A model generated the notes under the pieces. The model searched no databases and had not been told where the DNA came from. It saw only the letters and a program-made list of their open reading frames with translations. Positions 1-7,729 of a DNA stretch of 64,000 nucleotides are shown here, piece by piece. A program made the translations under genes and the position numbers. Numbering within the stretch: position 1 is the stretch's first letter; every line of letters begins with the position of its first letter. Location of the stretch: NCBI RefSeq assembly GCF_026540895.1, contig NZ_JALNUR010000015.1, forward strand, positions 1 to 64,000, given 5' to 3'. Origin of the DNA: Sphingomonas sp. GM_Shp_1. Lineage in GTDB: Bacteria; Pseudomonadota; Alphaproteobacteria; Sphingomonadales; Sphingomonadaceae.

Positions 1-19
1 AGATGTGTATAAGAGACAG
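1..19 (+). other. Tn5/Nextera mosaic-end adapter remnant
   Basis: The first 19 bases, AGATGTGTATAAGAGACAG, are identical to the Tn5 mosaic end used in Nextera tagmentation libraries. They translate in the frame of the following gene as MYKRQ, a known contaminant peptide at contig ends. This is a library artefact left on the contig edge, not genomic sequence; true sequence starts at base 20. Confidence 0.97.
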
Positions 20-313
20 CTCCCCGACCGGCCGAGTGCGATCCTGTGCAGCAGCGACGACATGGCCGCCGGGCTGATCGGCGAGGCGCACCGCATGGGA
101 CTGCGCCTGCCGGGCGATCTGACGGTGACGGGGTTCGACGATACCGCGATCGCGGCGCGGCTCTGGCCGCCGCTGACGGTGATCCGCCAGCCGGTCGGCG
201 ACATGGCGTTCCGCGCGGTCGAGCAGGTCTTGGCCTCGCTCCGGTCGCGGCAGGTGGAGGACCGGGTGGTGGAATTTGAGCTGGTCACGCGGGAGTCGGT
301 GGGGCGGGGGTAG
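20..313 (+). CDS. LacI-family transcriptional regulator, C-terminal fragment
   Basis: This is the last 97 residues of a periplasmic-binding-protein-like effector domain. Visible LacI/GalR features are an SSDDMAAG segment, a G-hydrophobic-PGDLTVTGFDD strand-turn segment and a PPLTVIRQP segment followed by the final helix (AFRAVEQVLASL). The N-terminal helix-turn-helix and most of the sugar-binding domain lie off the contig. The five residues preceding it in frame come from adapter sequence. LacI proteins usually control carbohydrate genes, but the target operon is not visible. It ends convergently with fbp across a family A repeat. Confidence 0.9.
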   Translation, partial: LPDRPSAILCSSDDMAAGLIGEAHRMGLRLPGDLTVTGFDDTAIAARLWPPLTVIRQPVGDMAFRAVEQVLASLRSRQVEDRVVEFELVTRESVGRG

Positions 314-331
314 TTTCGTGAATCCCGTGGC

Positions 332-411
332 CTTCGACTTCGCTCAGGCTGAACGGAGGTTGGGATTGGGGTTCAAGCCATCCAGCCCGTTCGCACTGAG
401 CGAAGTCGAAG
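332..411. repeat. Family A palindromic repeat pair (LacI/fbp convergent gap)
   Basis: A 25-bp unit (CTTCGACTTCGCTCAG followed by GCTGAACGG) at 332-356 faces an inverted, slightly diverged copy at 387-411. The pair can form a stem-loop in either transcript. It lies between two converging genes, like most family A copies here. Downstream, CCCCGCC (437-443) and GGCGGGG (464-470) form another possible 3'-end hairpin for fbp, without a clear U tract. Confidence 0.85.
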
Positions 412-484
412 TGCACGCGCCAACATCGCCGCAAATCCCCGCCCCCCAGAAAAGCATCGAGAGGGCGGGGACATCACTCCCCTA

Positions 485-1504
485 TCACCCCGTCCGGCCA
501 TACTCCGCCACCAGCGCCACTTCCTCCGGATCGCCCAGCACCACACCGACCCGCTGGTGCAGGCCGATCGCCTCGACATCCATGATCGGGATCGCGCCGT
601 CGATCGACGCGCCGCCCGCCTGTTCGATCAGGAAGCTCATCGGGTTCGCTTCGTACAACAGCCGCAGCTTGGCCTTGCCCGGCTGGCGGTGGTCGCCGGG
701 ATAGAGGAACACGCCGCCGCGCTTCAGGATGCGGTGGATGTCCGCAACCATCGAGGCGGTCCAGCGCATATTATAGTCGACGCCGCACGGCCCTTCGCTG
801 CCCAGGATGCGCTCCTCGATATAGCGGGCGATGCCGGGCGACCATTGGCGGCGGCGGGCCATGTTGATCGCGAATTCGCGCGTTCCCGCCGGAATGCGCA
901 TCGGCCCATCGGTCAGCCGCCACGATCCCAGTTCGCGGTCGAGGGTGAATTCATACACCCCCTCGCCGACGGTCAGCACCAACAGCGTCTGCGGCCCGTA
1001 GATCGCATAGCCCGCCGCCACCTGCGCGCGGCCGGGTTGCAGGAAGTCCGCCTCGGTCACCTCGCGCCCTGCGCAATCCTCGGGCGCGCGCAGGACCGAG
1101 AAGATGGTGCCGACCGACAGGTCGACATCGACATTGCTCGACCCGTCGATGGGATCGAACAGCAGCAGATACTCGCCCTTGGGATAGCGGTTGGGGATGC
1201 GATGGATCGTCTCCATCTCCTCCGACGCCATCGCGGCGAGGTGCCCGCCCCATTCATTGGCGTCGAGCAGCAGGTCGTTGGCGATCACGTCCAGCTTCTT
1301 CTGGACCTCGCCCTGCACATTCTCGCTGCCCAGCGAGCCCAGCACATCGCCCAGCGCACCCTTGGAAATCGCCTGGTTTACCGCCTTGCACGCCCGCGCG
1401 ACCGTCTCGATCAGCAGGCGGAGTTCGGGCGGGCAGGTTTCCGGCGATCGGCGTTGCTGCTCGATCAGGAAACGGGTCAGCGTCGTCTGGCGCGGGGTGG
1501 TCAT
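485..1504 (-). CDS. fbp: Class I fructose-1,6-bisphosphatase
   Basis: Hydrolyses fructose-1,6-bisphosphate to fructose-6-phosphate, the committed cytosolic step of gluconeogenesis. The 339-residue protein has the family's usual length. The metal-binding motif DPIDGSSN is at 117-124, the acidic pair at E95-E96, the GGVFLYPGD substrate/metal segment near 263-271 and a C-terminal metal ligand near E285. The start at 1504 is chosen because the family-like N terminus ([10 protein letters not shown]) follows closely; the 24 residues upstream are low-complexity and not conserved-looking. It is divergent from the serine acetyltransferase gene and convergent with the LacI fragment. Confidence 0.97.
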   Translation of the reverse strand: MTTPRQTTLTRFLIEQQRRSPETCPPELRLLIETVARACKAVNQAISKGALGDVLGSLGSENVQGEVQKKLDVIANDLLLDANEWGGHLAAMASEEMETIHRIPNRYPKGEYLLLFDPIDGSSNVDVDLSVGTIFSVLRAPEDCAGREVTEADFLQPGRAQVAAGYAIYGPQTLLVLTVGEGVYEFTLDRELGSWRLTDGPMRIPAGTREFAINMARRRQWSPGIARYIEERILGSEGPCGVDYNMRWTASMVADIHRILKRGGVFLYPGDHRQPGKAKLRLLYEANPMSFLIEQAGGASIDGAIPIMDVEAIGLHQRVGVVLGDPEEVALVAEYGRTG

Positions 1505-1666
1505 CGTCGCACGGCTCCGGGGACAGGGATGGGGACGATCGACCGTGCGGGCTCCCGTCCCGCCTGGCCGAGCCATGTGGCACGCGCCTCCATGCCCAAG
1601 CCCCGGCGCATCCGCAACCGCAGGTTAAGACAAGCGCGTGCTTTATAGGGACGAAGCATTTCTGTT

Positions 1667-1691
1667 ATATCCCATTTGCCAAGTGGGATAT
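1667..1691. promoter_or_regulatory. 25-bp near-perfect dyad upstream of cysE
   Basis: ATATCCCA (1667-1674) and TGGGATAT (1684-1691) are perfect inverted arms, and the inner TTG/CAA also pair, giving a dyad centred on 1679. It lies 22 bp before the cysE start, in the divergent fbp/cysE gap. The size and symmetry resemble sites of Rrf2-type regulators (IscR/CymR class), but that regulator identity is an inference. Confidence 0.65.
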
Positions 1692-1712
1692 GATCAGGGT
1701 CGGAGGATCGTG

Positions 1713-2687
1713 ATGACGACCAGCAAGCTGACCGCCGCCCCCCGCCACGGGGAAGATGCCGCCACCGGGATCGACGGCATCGTCTCCGCGCTGCGCCTCG
1801 CCCGGCATGGCTGGCGTCAGCGGCAGGATGCGGGGCGTGATGTGGAGCGTTTCCCCTCGCGCGCCGGGGTGGAGGATGTCGTCGCGCTGGTCGGCGCCGC
1901 ACTCTATCCGCGCCGTCTGGGCCATTTCCGGGGAACGCCCGTCGAGGAGGACCGGTTCGTCGCCGCCAAGCTGCTCGCCGCGCTGACCGCGCTGGAGCGG
2001 GAGGTCGGGGCCGAACTCGCTTATTGGCAGAAGGATGCCGATACGGCCTTCCCGCCCGAACAGGCGGCGCTGATCGCCCGGCTGTTCGGCGCGACCCTGC
2101 CGCATGTGCGCGAGATGATCGACAGCGATGTCGAGGCGGCGTTCCTGGCCGATCCGGCGGCGCGCAGCGTCGATGAGATATTGCTCTGCTATCCGGGTGC
2201 CGTCGCCAGTCTGCATCACCGGATCGCGCATGAGCTGAACGGGCTGGGCGCGCCGATCGTCGCGCGGATGATCTCCGAACTTGCCAATGAGCGGACTGGG
2301 ATCGACATCCACCCGGCCGCGACCATCGGGCGGCATTTCTTCATCGACCATGGCACCGGCGTCGTCATCGGCGAAACGGCGATCGTGGGCGAGCGGGTGC
2401 GCGTCTATCAGCATGTGACGCTGGGCGCGCGATCGGCGCTGGGCACCGCGCCGCGTTCGCCGCGCGACCGCTTCGCCCGGCATCCGATCGTCGAGGACGA
2501 CGTCATCATCTATGCTGGCGCAACCGTGCTCGGTCGGGTTACGATCGGCGCGCGCTCGGTGATCGGGGGCAATGTCTGGCTGCTGAGCGACGTCGCGCCG
2601 GACAGCGTCTTGGTCCAGCCCGAGGCGCGGGCCTTGCAGCGGGCGGAGGGGCGCGCGCTGCGACAGGAGCTGGAGGGGACGGCATGA
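1713..2687 (+). CDS. cysE: Serine O-acetyltransferase, EpsC type
   Basis: Transfers an acetyl group from acetyl-CoA to serine, giving O-acetylserine for cysteine synthesis. The 324-residue protein has an N-terminal helical domain and a left-handed beta-helix of hexapeptide repeats from about 195 to 300. The segment ERTGIDIH...FIDHGTGVVIGE is diagnostic of EpsC-type enzymes, with likely catalytic histidines H173 and H213. The start at 1713 has GGAGG (1702-1706) 6 bases upstream; a longer reading from 1638 would run through the dyad. Its stop overlaps the next start by ATGA, so the two are coupled. The upstream dyad suggests repression, possibly by sulfur or Fe-S status. Confidence 0.93.
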   Translation: MTTSKLTAAPRHGEDAATGIDGIVSALRLARHGWRQRQDAGRDVERFPSRAGVEDVVALVGAALYPRRLGHFRGTPVEEDRFVAAKLLAALTALEREVGAELAYWQKDADTAFPPEQAALIARLFGATLPHVREMIDSDVEAAFLADPAARSVDEILLCYPGAVASLHHRIAHELNGLGAPIVARMISELANERTGIDIHPAATIGRHFFIDHGTGVVIGETAIVGERVRVYQHVTLGARSALGTAPRSPRDRFARHPIVEDDVIIYAGATVLGRVTIGARSVIGGNVWLLSDVAPDSVLVQPEARALQRAEGRALRQELEGTA

Positions 2688-3424
2688 CGCGAACACGCAA
2701 GCCCATCGTCGGACTGATGTGCGGGAACGAGGTCGCCGGTCGCCCCATCCAGGCGGTAGCGACCCGCTTCATCGAGCCGGTGGTGCGGCTGTGCGGGGCG
2801 AGCGTGGTGATGGTCCCCGCCGTGCGCGAGGCGGTCGATCCGGCGGCGATGGCGGACATGCTCGACGGCCTGTTGCTGACCGGCGGGCGATCGCATGTCG
2901 AGCCCGCACAATATGAGGATCGCGGCCATCTCGCCCGTCATCTCTGCGATCCGGAGCGGGACAGCGTCGCGCTGTCGCTGGCCGGGCGGATGATAGAACG
3001 GGGCAAGCCCGTCTATGGCATCTGCCGGGGAATGCAGGAGATCAACGTGTTGTTCGGCGGCACGCTGACCTGTCTGGGCGGCCTGCCGCGCCACCATCGC
3101 GGATCGTGGGACGAGGATTACGAGGCGCTGTTCGGCCATCATCACCCCGTCGATCTGGCGGCGGGCGGCGTGCTGGCGGGGCGCAGTGGGCATCGGCGGC
3201 TGGAGGTCAATTCGGTACACCAGCAGGGCGTCGACCGGCTGGGCTATGGCCTGGTGGTCGAGGCGCGCGACAGCGAGGACGGGCTGATTGAGGCGTTTCG
3301 CGCGCCCGGCTGCGGCGCGGATGTGCTGGCGGTGCAGTGGCATCCCGAATGGGACGGCGCGCAGTGCAGCGTCGCGCACAGCTTCTTCACCTTGCTGGGC
3401 GAATCCATGCAGGGCCGCGCCTGA
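2684..3424 (+). CDS. Class I glutamine amidotransferase-like hydrolase (peptidase C26, PuuD-like)
   Basis: The 246-residue protein belongs to the gamma-glutamyl-gamma-aminobutyrate hydrolase/peptidase C26 group, which cleaves gamma-glutamyl bonds. The nucleophile elbow GICRGMQE places the catalytic cysteine at C114, and the QWHPEW motif near the C terminus gives H220 and E222, completing the triad. LLLTGG (64-68) is the usual oxyanion-side loop. It has no synthetase domain, so it acts alone on a small gamma-glutamyl substrate that cannot be named from sequence. The ATGA overlap with the serine acetyltransferase gene implies co-expression and hints at thiol or gamma-glutamyl metabolism rather than putrescine use. 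Confidence 0.85.
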   Translation: MTRTRKPIVGLMCGNEVAGRPIQAVATRFIEPVVRLCGASVVMVPAVREAVDPAAMADMLDGLLLTGGRSHVEPAQYEDRGHLARHLCDPERDSVALSLAGRMIERGKPVYGICRGMQEINVLFGGTLTCLGGLPRHHRGSWDEDYEALFGHHHPVDLAAGGVLAGRSGHRRLEVNSVHQQGVDRLGYGLVVEARDSEDGLIEAFRAPGCGADVLAVQWHPEWDGAQCSVAHSFFTLLGESMQGRA

Positions 3425-3544
3425 TCCTCATCGGGAAAAACGCACTATCATATTTGCAAGTGGAATCGCGCGGCGGCCATCGGTAAGGAGGGCGGAGCGA
3501 GGGAAGGGCGCGTGAGGCGACCCGTTGGAGAAGGAGCCCGATCG

Positions 3545-4390
3545 ATGAAGCTGCTGCGTTATGGTGAACCGGGACGGGAACGCGCGGGACTTCTGGATGC
3601 CGATGGTCGCATCCGTGCGTTGCCGGAGGCACTGGGCGATCTGGCCGCCGAACGGCTGAGCCCCGCCGGCCTTGCCGAGATCGCCGCGCTCGACCCCGCC
3701 TCGCTGCCGCTGGTCGAGGGCGAACCGCGCCTGGGTTCGTGCGTGGCACGGCCGGGCAAGTTCATCTGCATCGGCCTTAATTATCGCCTTCATGCCGCCG
3801 AGAGCAATCTGCCGATCCCGGCCGAGCCGGTGGTGTTCGGGAAATGGTCCAGCGCGGTCGTCGGCCCGAACGACGATGTCGAAATCCCGCGCGGCTCGGA
3901 AAAGACCGATTGGGAAGTCGAACTCGGCGTCGTGATCGGCACCCGCGCGCGCTATGTCGACCAGGCCTCGGCACTGGACCATGTCGCGGGCTATTGCGTC
4001 ATCAACGATGTCAGCGAACGTGCCTATCAGTTGGAGCGCGGCGGCACCTGGGACAAGGGCAAGGGCTGCGACACCTTCGGCCCGACCGGCCCGTGGCTGG
4101 TGACGGCGGACGAGGTCGCCGATCCGCAGGCCCTGCATCTGTGGCTGGAGGTCGACGGCCACCGCTATCAGGACGGCAACACCAGCGACATGATCTTCAC
4201 CGTTGCCGAGATCGTCTCCTATCTCAGCCAGTTCTGCACGCTGGAGCCGGGCGACATCATCTCGACCGGCACGCCCAAGGGCGTCGGCATGGGCCAGAAG
4301 CCGCAAACCTATCTGCGTCCGGGACAGACGGTACGGCTGGGCATCGAGGGCTTGGGCGAACAGACCCAGCGCTTCGTCGCGGCGGCCTGA
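3545..4390 (+). CDS. Fumarylacetoacetate hydrolase family protein
   Basis: The 281-residue protein has the common length of single-domain FAH-fold enzymes, which hydrolyse or decarboxylate beta-diketo and 2-oxo acids using a divalent metal. Visible motifs are IGLNY (77-81), the acidic metal-ligand segment DWEVELGVVIG (122-132), the VINDVSERA loop and a C-terminal GDIISTGTPKGVG segment. Ureidoglycolate lyase and 2-hydroxyhepta-2,4-diene-dioate isomerase are commonly annotated relatives, but the substrate cannot be assigned. The start has AAGGAG at 3531-3536. The 120-bp gap before it contains ATTTGCAAGTGGAAT (3452-3466), which resembles the right half of the cysE dyad. Confidence 0.9.
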   Translation: MKLLRYGEPGRERAGLLDADGRIRALPEALGDLAAERLSPAGLAEIAALDPASLPLVEGEPRLGSCVARPGKFICIGLNYRLHAAESNLPIPAEPVVFGKWSSAVVGPNDDVEIPRGSEKTDWEVELGVVIGTRARYVDQASALDHVAGYCVINDVSERAYQLERGGTWDKGKGCDTFGPTGPWLVTADEVADPQALHLWLEVDGHRYQDGNTSDMIFTVAEIVSYLSQFCTLEPGDIISTGTPKGVGMGQKPQTYLRPGQTVRLGIEGLGEQTQRFVAAA

Positions 4391-4464
4391 CACGACGGCG
4401 TGCGTTTCCCTTTCCCCGGGGCAGGGGAAGGTAGGGTCGGCCTTCAACCGGAAGGTTCATCATT

Positions 4465-4580
4465 CCTCCCCTGTAAGGGGAGGGGGACCATGCGCAGCAT
4501 GGTGAGGGGTGTCCCCCTATCGAGAGGGCGACACCTCTTCGTCAGGCCTGACGGCCTGCCATCTCCCCTGCAAGGGGAGG
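4465..4580. repeat. Family B palindromic element upstream of lepB
   Basis: The element starts with CCTCCCCTGTAAGGGGAGG, passes a short CATGCGCAGCATG hairpin and a GTCAGGCCTGACGGCCTG segment, and closes with CTCCCCTGCAAGGGGAG. The same layout recurs at 17630, 30459, 35219, 42124 and 57127. It sits in the 288-bp gap between the FAH gene and lepB. Nothing else coding is seen in that gap. Confidence 0.85.
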
Positions 4581-4678
4581 AATGGGATGAATGCCGACCG
4601 GTCTTGCCCGTCACGGCCAAGGCCGGAAAGAGCCATGCCCGCTTGACGGAACCAGCGGGTTGCGCGAACCCGCTGGCC

Positions 4679-5473
4679 ATGGCCGATACACCTCAAAAAT
4701 CGGAGGCGAAGGACACGCTGCGCTTCTTCCTGAAGCTGGCGCTGTTCGTCTTCATCCTGCGCAGCTTCATCGTGACGTCGTTCGTCATCCCGTCGGAGTC
4801 GATGCTGCCGCGTCTGCTGATCGGCGACTATCTGTTCGTGACCAAGTGGAATTACGGCTATTCACGCTGGTCGCTGCCCTTCGGCCTGCCGTTGCTGCCC
4901 GGCCATATCCTGGCCCGTGCGCCTGCGCGCGGCGATGTGGTGGTGTTCCGCTCGCCGGGGCCCGACGATCATGACGTCATCAAGCGGGTGATCGGCCTGC
5001 CGGGCGACACGATCCAGGTGACGAACGGCCAGGTCATCCTGAACGGTCGCCCGATCCCCAAGCAGCGGATCGCCGATTTCGTCCTGCCGCTGACGCCCAA
5101 TTTCGATGCCGACAAATGCGGCCCCTTCCTCGACACGGTCGCAGGGAAACCCGTCTGCCGATACCCCCGCTTCCGCGAGACGCTGCCCAACGGCAAGAGC
5201 TATGAGGTGCTCGACCAGGGCAATCTGCCCGATCGCGACGACACGGTGGTCTACACCGTTCCGGCGGACAATGTCTTCCTGATGGGCGACAATCGCGACG
5301 ATTCGGCGGACAGCCGTTTCGCGCCGCCCATGGGCATGGGCTATATCCCGATGAACCGGCTGGAGGGCCGCGCGGCGGTGACCTTCTTCTCGACCGACGG
5401 CTCGGCGGAGTGGATCAAGCCCTGGACCTGGGTGACGGCGGCCCGCTGGAACCGGATCGGAGAAGGGTTTTGA
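4679..5473 (+). CDS. lepB: Signal peptidase I
   Basis: Membrane serine protease that removes signal peptides from exported proteins. The 264-residue protein has one N-terminal membrane segment at about 15-34, then the box B motif SESMLP with catalytic Ser41, box D around IKRVIGLPGD with general-base Lys102, and box E GDNRDDSADSR near the C terminus. The start at 4679 puts the membrane anchor where it belongs; upstream codons read through a repeat element. The last codon overlaps the TTG start of rnc (TTGA), the usual lepB-rnc-era arrangement of proteobacteria. Confidence 0.97.
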   Translation: MADTPQKSEAKDTLRFFLKLALFVFILRSFIVTSFVIPSESMLPRLLIGDYLFVTKWNYGYSRWSLPFGLPLLPGHILARAPARGDVVVFRSPGPDDHDVIKRVIGLPGDTIQVTNGQVILNGRPIPKQRIADFVLPLTPNFDADKCGPFLDTVAGKPVCRYPRFRETLPNGKSYEVLDQGNLPDRDDTVVYTVPADNVFLMGDNRDDSADSRFAPPMGMGYIPMNRLEGRAAVTFFSTDGSAEWIKPWTWVTAARWNRIGEGF

Positions 5474-6135
5474 GCGCGCTTGAGCCTTGGCTGGCCGAAA
5501 TGTTCGGTCGCGCGCCCGCCGATGTCGCGCCCTTCCAGCGCGCGCTGACCCATGGCAGCCAGGCGGCGGAGAATTACGAGCGGCTGGAGTTTCTGGGCGA
5601 CCGGGTGCTGGGCCTCATCATGGCCGAATGGCTGTGGGAGCAGTTCCCGAACGAGCCCGAGGGGCAATTGTCGCGTCGTTTGAATACGTTGGTGACGGGC
5701 GCGGTCTGTGCCGATGTCGCGCGCGACCTGGGCGTTCGCGATCATCTGCGGCTGGGCAAGCAGGCGCGCGATGACGGCGCATCGGACAGCGACAATGTGC
5801 TGGGCGACGTGATGGAGGCGCTGATCGGCGCCTGGTATCGCGAGGCGGGGCTGGAGGCGGCGCGCGCGTTCGTCCGCAAGGCCTGGGGCGACCGGGTCCA
5901 TTCGCAGGGCAAGGCGCCCCAGCATCCCAAGTCGGCGCTTCAGGAATGGGCCGCCGCGCATAACCGCAAGGCGCCGGAATATGTGGTGACGGACCGCTCG
6001 GGCCCGCATCATGCGCCGCGCTTCACCGTGACGGTGCGGATCAACCGGTCGGGCGAGGCGACGGCTACTGGGGCGAACAAGCAGGAGGCGGAAACCGCTG
6101 CGGCGAAGGCGTTGCTGGCGAAGTTGAAGGAGTGA
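5470..6135 (+). CDS. rnc: Ribonuclease III
   Basis: Double-stranded-RNA endonuclease that processes rRNA precursors and some mRNAs. The signature ERLEFLGDRVLGL covers residues 37-49, with catalytic acidic residues E40 and D44; the second acidic cluster includes DVMEALIGA. A double-stranded-RNA-binding domain fills about 150-220. The total of 221 residues fits the family. A TTG start at 5470 is preferred because GGAGAAGG (5459-5466) lies just upstream and the codon overlaps the lepB stop; an ATG at 5410 would add 20 residues inside lepB. Confidence 0.95.
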   Translation: MSALEPWLAEMFGRAPADVAPFQRALTHGSQAAENYERLEFLGDRVLGLIMAEWLWEQFPNEPEGQLSRRLNTLVTGAVCADVARDLGVRDHLRLGKQARDDGASDSDNVLGDVMEALIGAWYREAGLEAARAFVRKAWGDRVHSQGKAPQHPKSALQEWAAAHNRKAPEYVVTDRSGPHHAPRFTVTVRINRSGEATATGANKQEAETAAAKALLAKLKE

Positions 6136-6150
6136 GGGTTCCCTTGGACC

Positions 6151-6252
6151 CTTCGACTTCGCTCAGGACGGGCTTCGACTTCGCTCAGCCTGAACGGCTT
6201 TTGTACGGGAGGTCCATTCCCAACCTCCGTTCAGCCTGAGCGAAGTCGAAGG
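6151..6252. repeat. Family A repeat cluster (rnc/small gene convergent gap)
   Basis: One partial unit (6151-6166) and a full unit (6173-6197) in direct orientation face an inverted full unit (6227-6252, CCGTTCAGCCTGAGCGAAG...). The cluster fills the gap between the ends of rnc and the small minus-strand gene and can form a long bidirectional stem-loop. Confidence 0.85.
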
Positions 6253-6294
6253 CCACGGGAAGCCCTAAACCCCGCTCAAGCCGATTCCCGCGCC

Positions 6295-6510
6295 TCAGTG
6301 CTTGGCCGCCGCGTCCTTCTTCGCCTGAACCTTCGCCCGGTGATGCCCGATCGCGCAGCCCGCCGCGGCGCCCAGCACGGCATGGCCCTTGCCGACGAAA
6401 TGCCCACCGACTCCGCCGACCGCCGCGCCCTTCAGGCAACCCTTGGCCGAGGCGGGGCCCGCGACGGTCAGCAGCGCGGCGGCCGACAAGGCGGTGAGAA
6501 GGGTCTTCAT
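6295..6510 (-). CDS. Small secreted glycine-rich protein
   Basis: The 71-residue protein begins with a classical signal peptide (MKTLLTALSAAALLTVAGPASA, cleaved near residue 22). The mature part is Gly/Ala/His-rich (KGAAVGGVGGHFVGKGHAVLGAAAGCAIGHH) and ends in a Lys/Ala-rich tail. The spaced glycines suggest a short glycine-zipper envelope protein, but I recognise no specific family. AAGGAGAG lies 6 bases before the start. It interrupts the usual rnc-era adjacency on the opposite strand. Confidence 0.8.
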   Translation of the reverse strand: MKTLLTALSAAALLTVAGPASAKGCLKGAAVGGVGGHFVGKGHAVLGAAAGCAIGHHRAKVQAKKDAAAKH

Positions 6511-6647
6511 AACGTCTCTCCTTGCTCTGAAATCATGGGAGAAAAATGCGCGCTTCGCCGTGGCCGTTCCGTGATGGCCCCATTACATCGCGTCCATGCG
6601 GGCTTTCCCTTGCCGGGAAGGGGGCTTGGCCTGTACCGCTGGCAGCC

Positions 6648-7544
6648 ATGACTGAACAACGTTGCGGCCTCGTCGCCGTCGTCGGCGCGCCCAATGCCGG
6701 CAAATCCACCCTCGTCAATGCGCTGGTCGGCCAGAAGGTCGCCATCGTCAGCCCCAAGGCGCAGACGACCCGCGCCAAGCTGCTCGGCGTCGCGATCGAG
6801 GGGGATGCGCAGATCCTGCTGGTCGATACGCCCGGCATCTTCGAGCCCAAGCGCCGCCTGGACCGGGCGATGGTCGCCGCCGCCTGGGAAGGGGCGGAGG
6901 GCGCCGACATCCTGGCGCTGGTCGTCGACGGGAAGGGCGGCATCGGCCCCAAGGTCACCGCCATCGCCGAGTCGATCGCGCACCGGCCCGAGCCCAAGCA
7001 CCTGATCCTCAACAAGGTCGACATCGCCGACAAGGCGCGGCTGCTGGGCCATGCCGAAAAGCTGAACGCGGTCGTGCCCTTCGACGAAATCTGGTTCGTC
7101 TCCGCCCAGACCGGTGATGGCCTGCCCGAACTCAAGGCGCATTTCGCCAAGCTGATGCCCGAGGGGCCGTGGCATTATCCCGAGGACCAGGTCTCCGACG
7201 CGACCGAGCGCGCGCTGGCGGCCGAAGTGACGCGCGAGCAGATCTACCTCCAGCTCCACGCCGAACTGCCCTATGCCAGCGCGGTCGAGACCGAGGCCTA
7301 TAAGGAGCGCGAGGACGGATCGGTCGAGATCCACCAGCAGATCCTGGTCGAACGCCCGACCCAGCGCGCCATCGTGCTGGGCAAGAATGGCGTGCGGATC
7401 AAGGAGATCGGGGCCAAGGCGCGTGAGGAACTGTCGCGGATCCTGGGGCACAAGGTGCATTTGTACCTGCACGTGAAGGTGAAACCGGGCTGGGACGAGG
7501 ATAGGTCGGTTTACAAGGATATCGGGTTGGATTGGGTGGATTGA
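6648..7544 (+). CDS. era: GTPase Era
   Basis: Ras-like GTPase that binds the 3' end of 16S rRNA and helps 30S assembly. G1 GAPNAGKS is at 13-20, G3 DTPG at 60-63, G4 NKVD at 122-125, G5 as VSAQTG near 150, and a C-terminal KH domain covers about 205-290 (VLGKNGVRIKEIG). The length of 298 matches the family. The start at 6648 places G1 normally; 34 additional upstream codons in frame are non-conserved. It is separated from rnc by a repeat and a small opposite-strand gene. Confidence 0.97.
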   Translation: MTEQRCGLVAVVGAPNAGKSTLVNALVGQKVAIVSPKAQTTRAKLLGVAIEGDAQILLVDTPGIFEPKRRLDRAMVAAAWEGAEGADILALVVDGKGGIGPKVTAIAESIAHRPEPKHLILNKVDIADKARLLGHAEKLNAVVPFDEIWFVSAQTGDGLPELKAHFAKLMPEGPWHYPEDQVSDATERALAAEVTREQIYLQLHAELPYASAVETEAYKEREDGSVEIHQQILVERPTQRAIVLGKNGVRIKEIGAKAREELSRILGHKVHLYLHVKVKPGWDEDRSVYKDIGLDWVD

Positions 7545-7578
7545 TTTCTTGGGGTGGGGGCTCGGTGAGACACCGGAG

Positions 7579-7723
7579 CCCTCCCCCATCCCCTCCCGCT
7601 TGCGGGAGGGGTGCGTTGCTTGGCTGATGTCGTGCGTTAGCAACAAGCCGATCGCTTGTTGATGCGCTGACCGGTCCCGCTTGGCACGCCCCTCCCGCAG
7701 GCGGGAGGGGATGGGGGAGGGCA
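7579..7723. repeat. Family C palindromic element (era/queG convergent gap)
   Basis: Two inward-facing units, CCCTCCCCCATCCCCTCCCG and its complement, each with a CCCTCCCGC...GCGGGAGGG hairpin, flank about 65 bp. Copies with the same layout lie at 19499, 45568, 50782 and 62405. Confidence 0.85.
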
Positions 7724-7729
7724 GAGGGG

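Noticed and set aside
557..1648. Long open frame antisense to fbp
   Set aside because: It is a shadow of fbp on the other strand, with Arg/Ala/His-biased composition and no domain.
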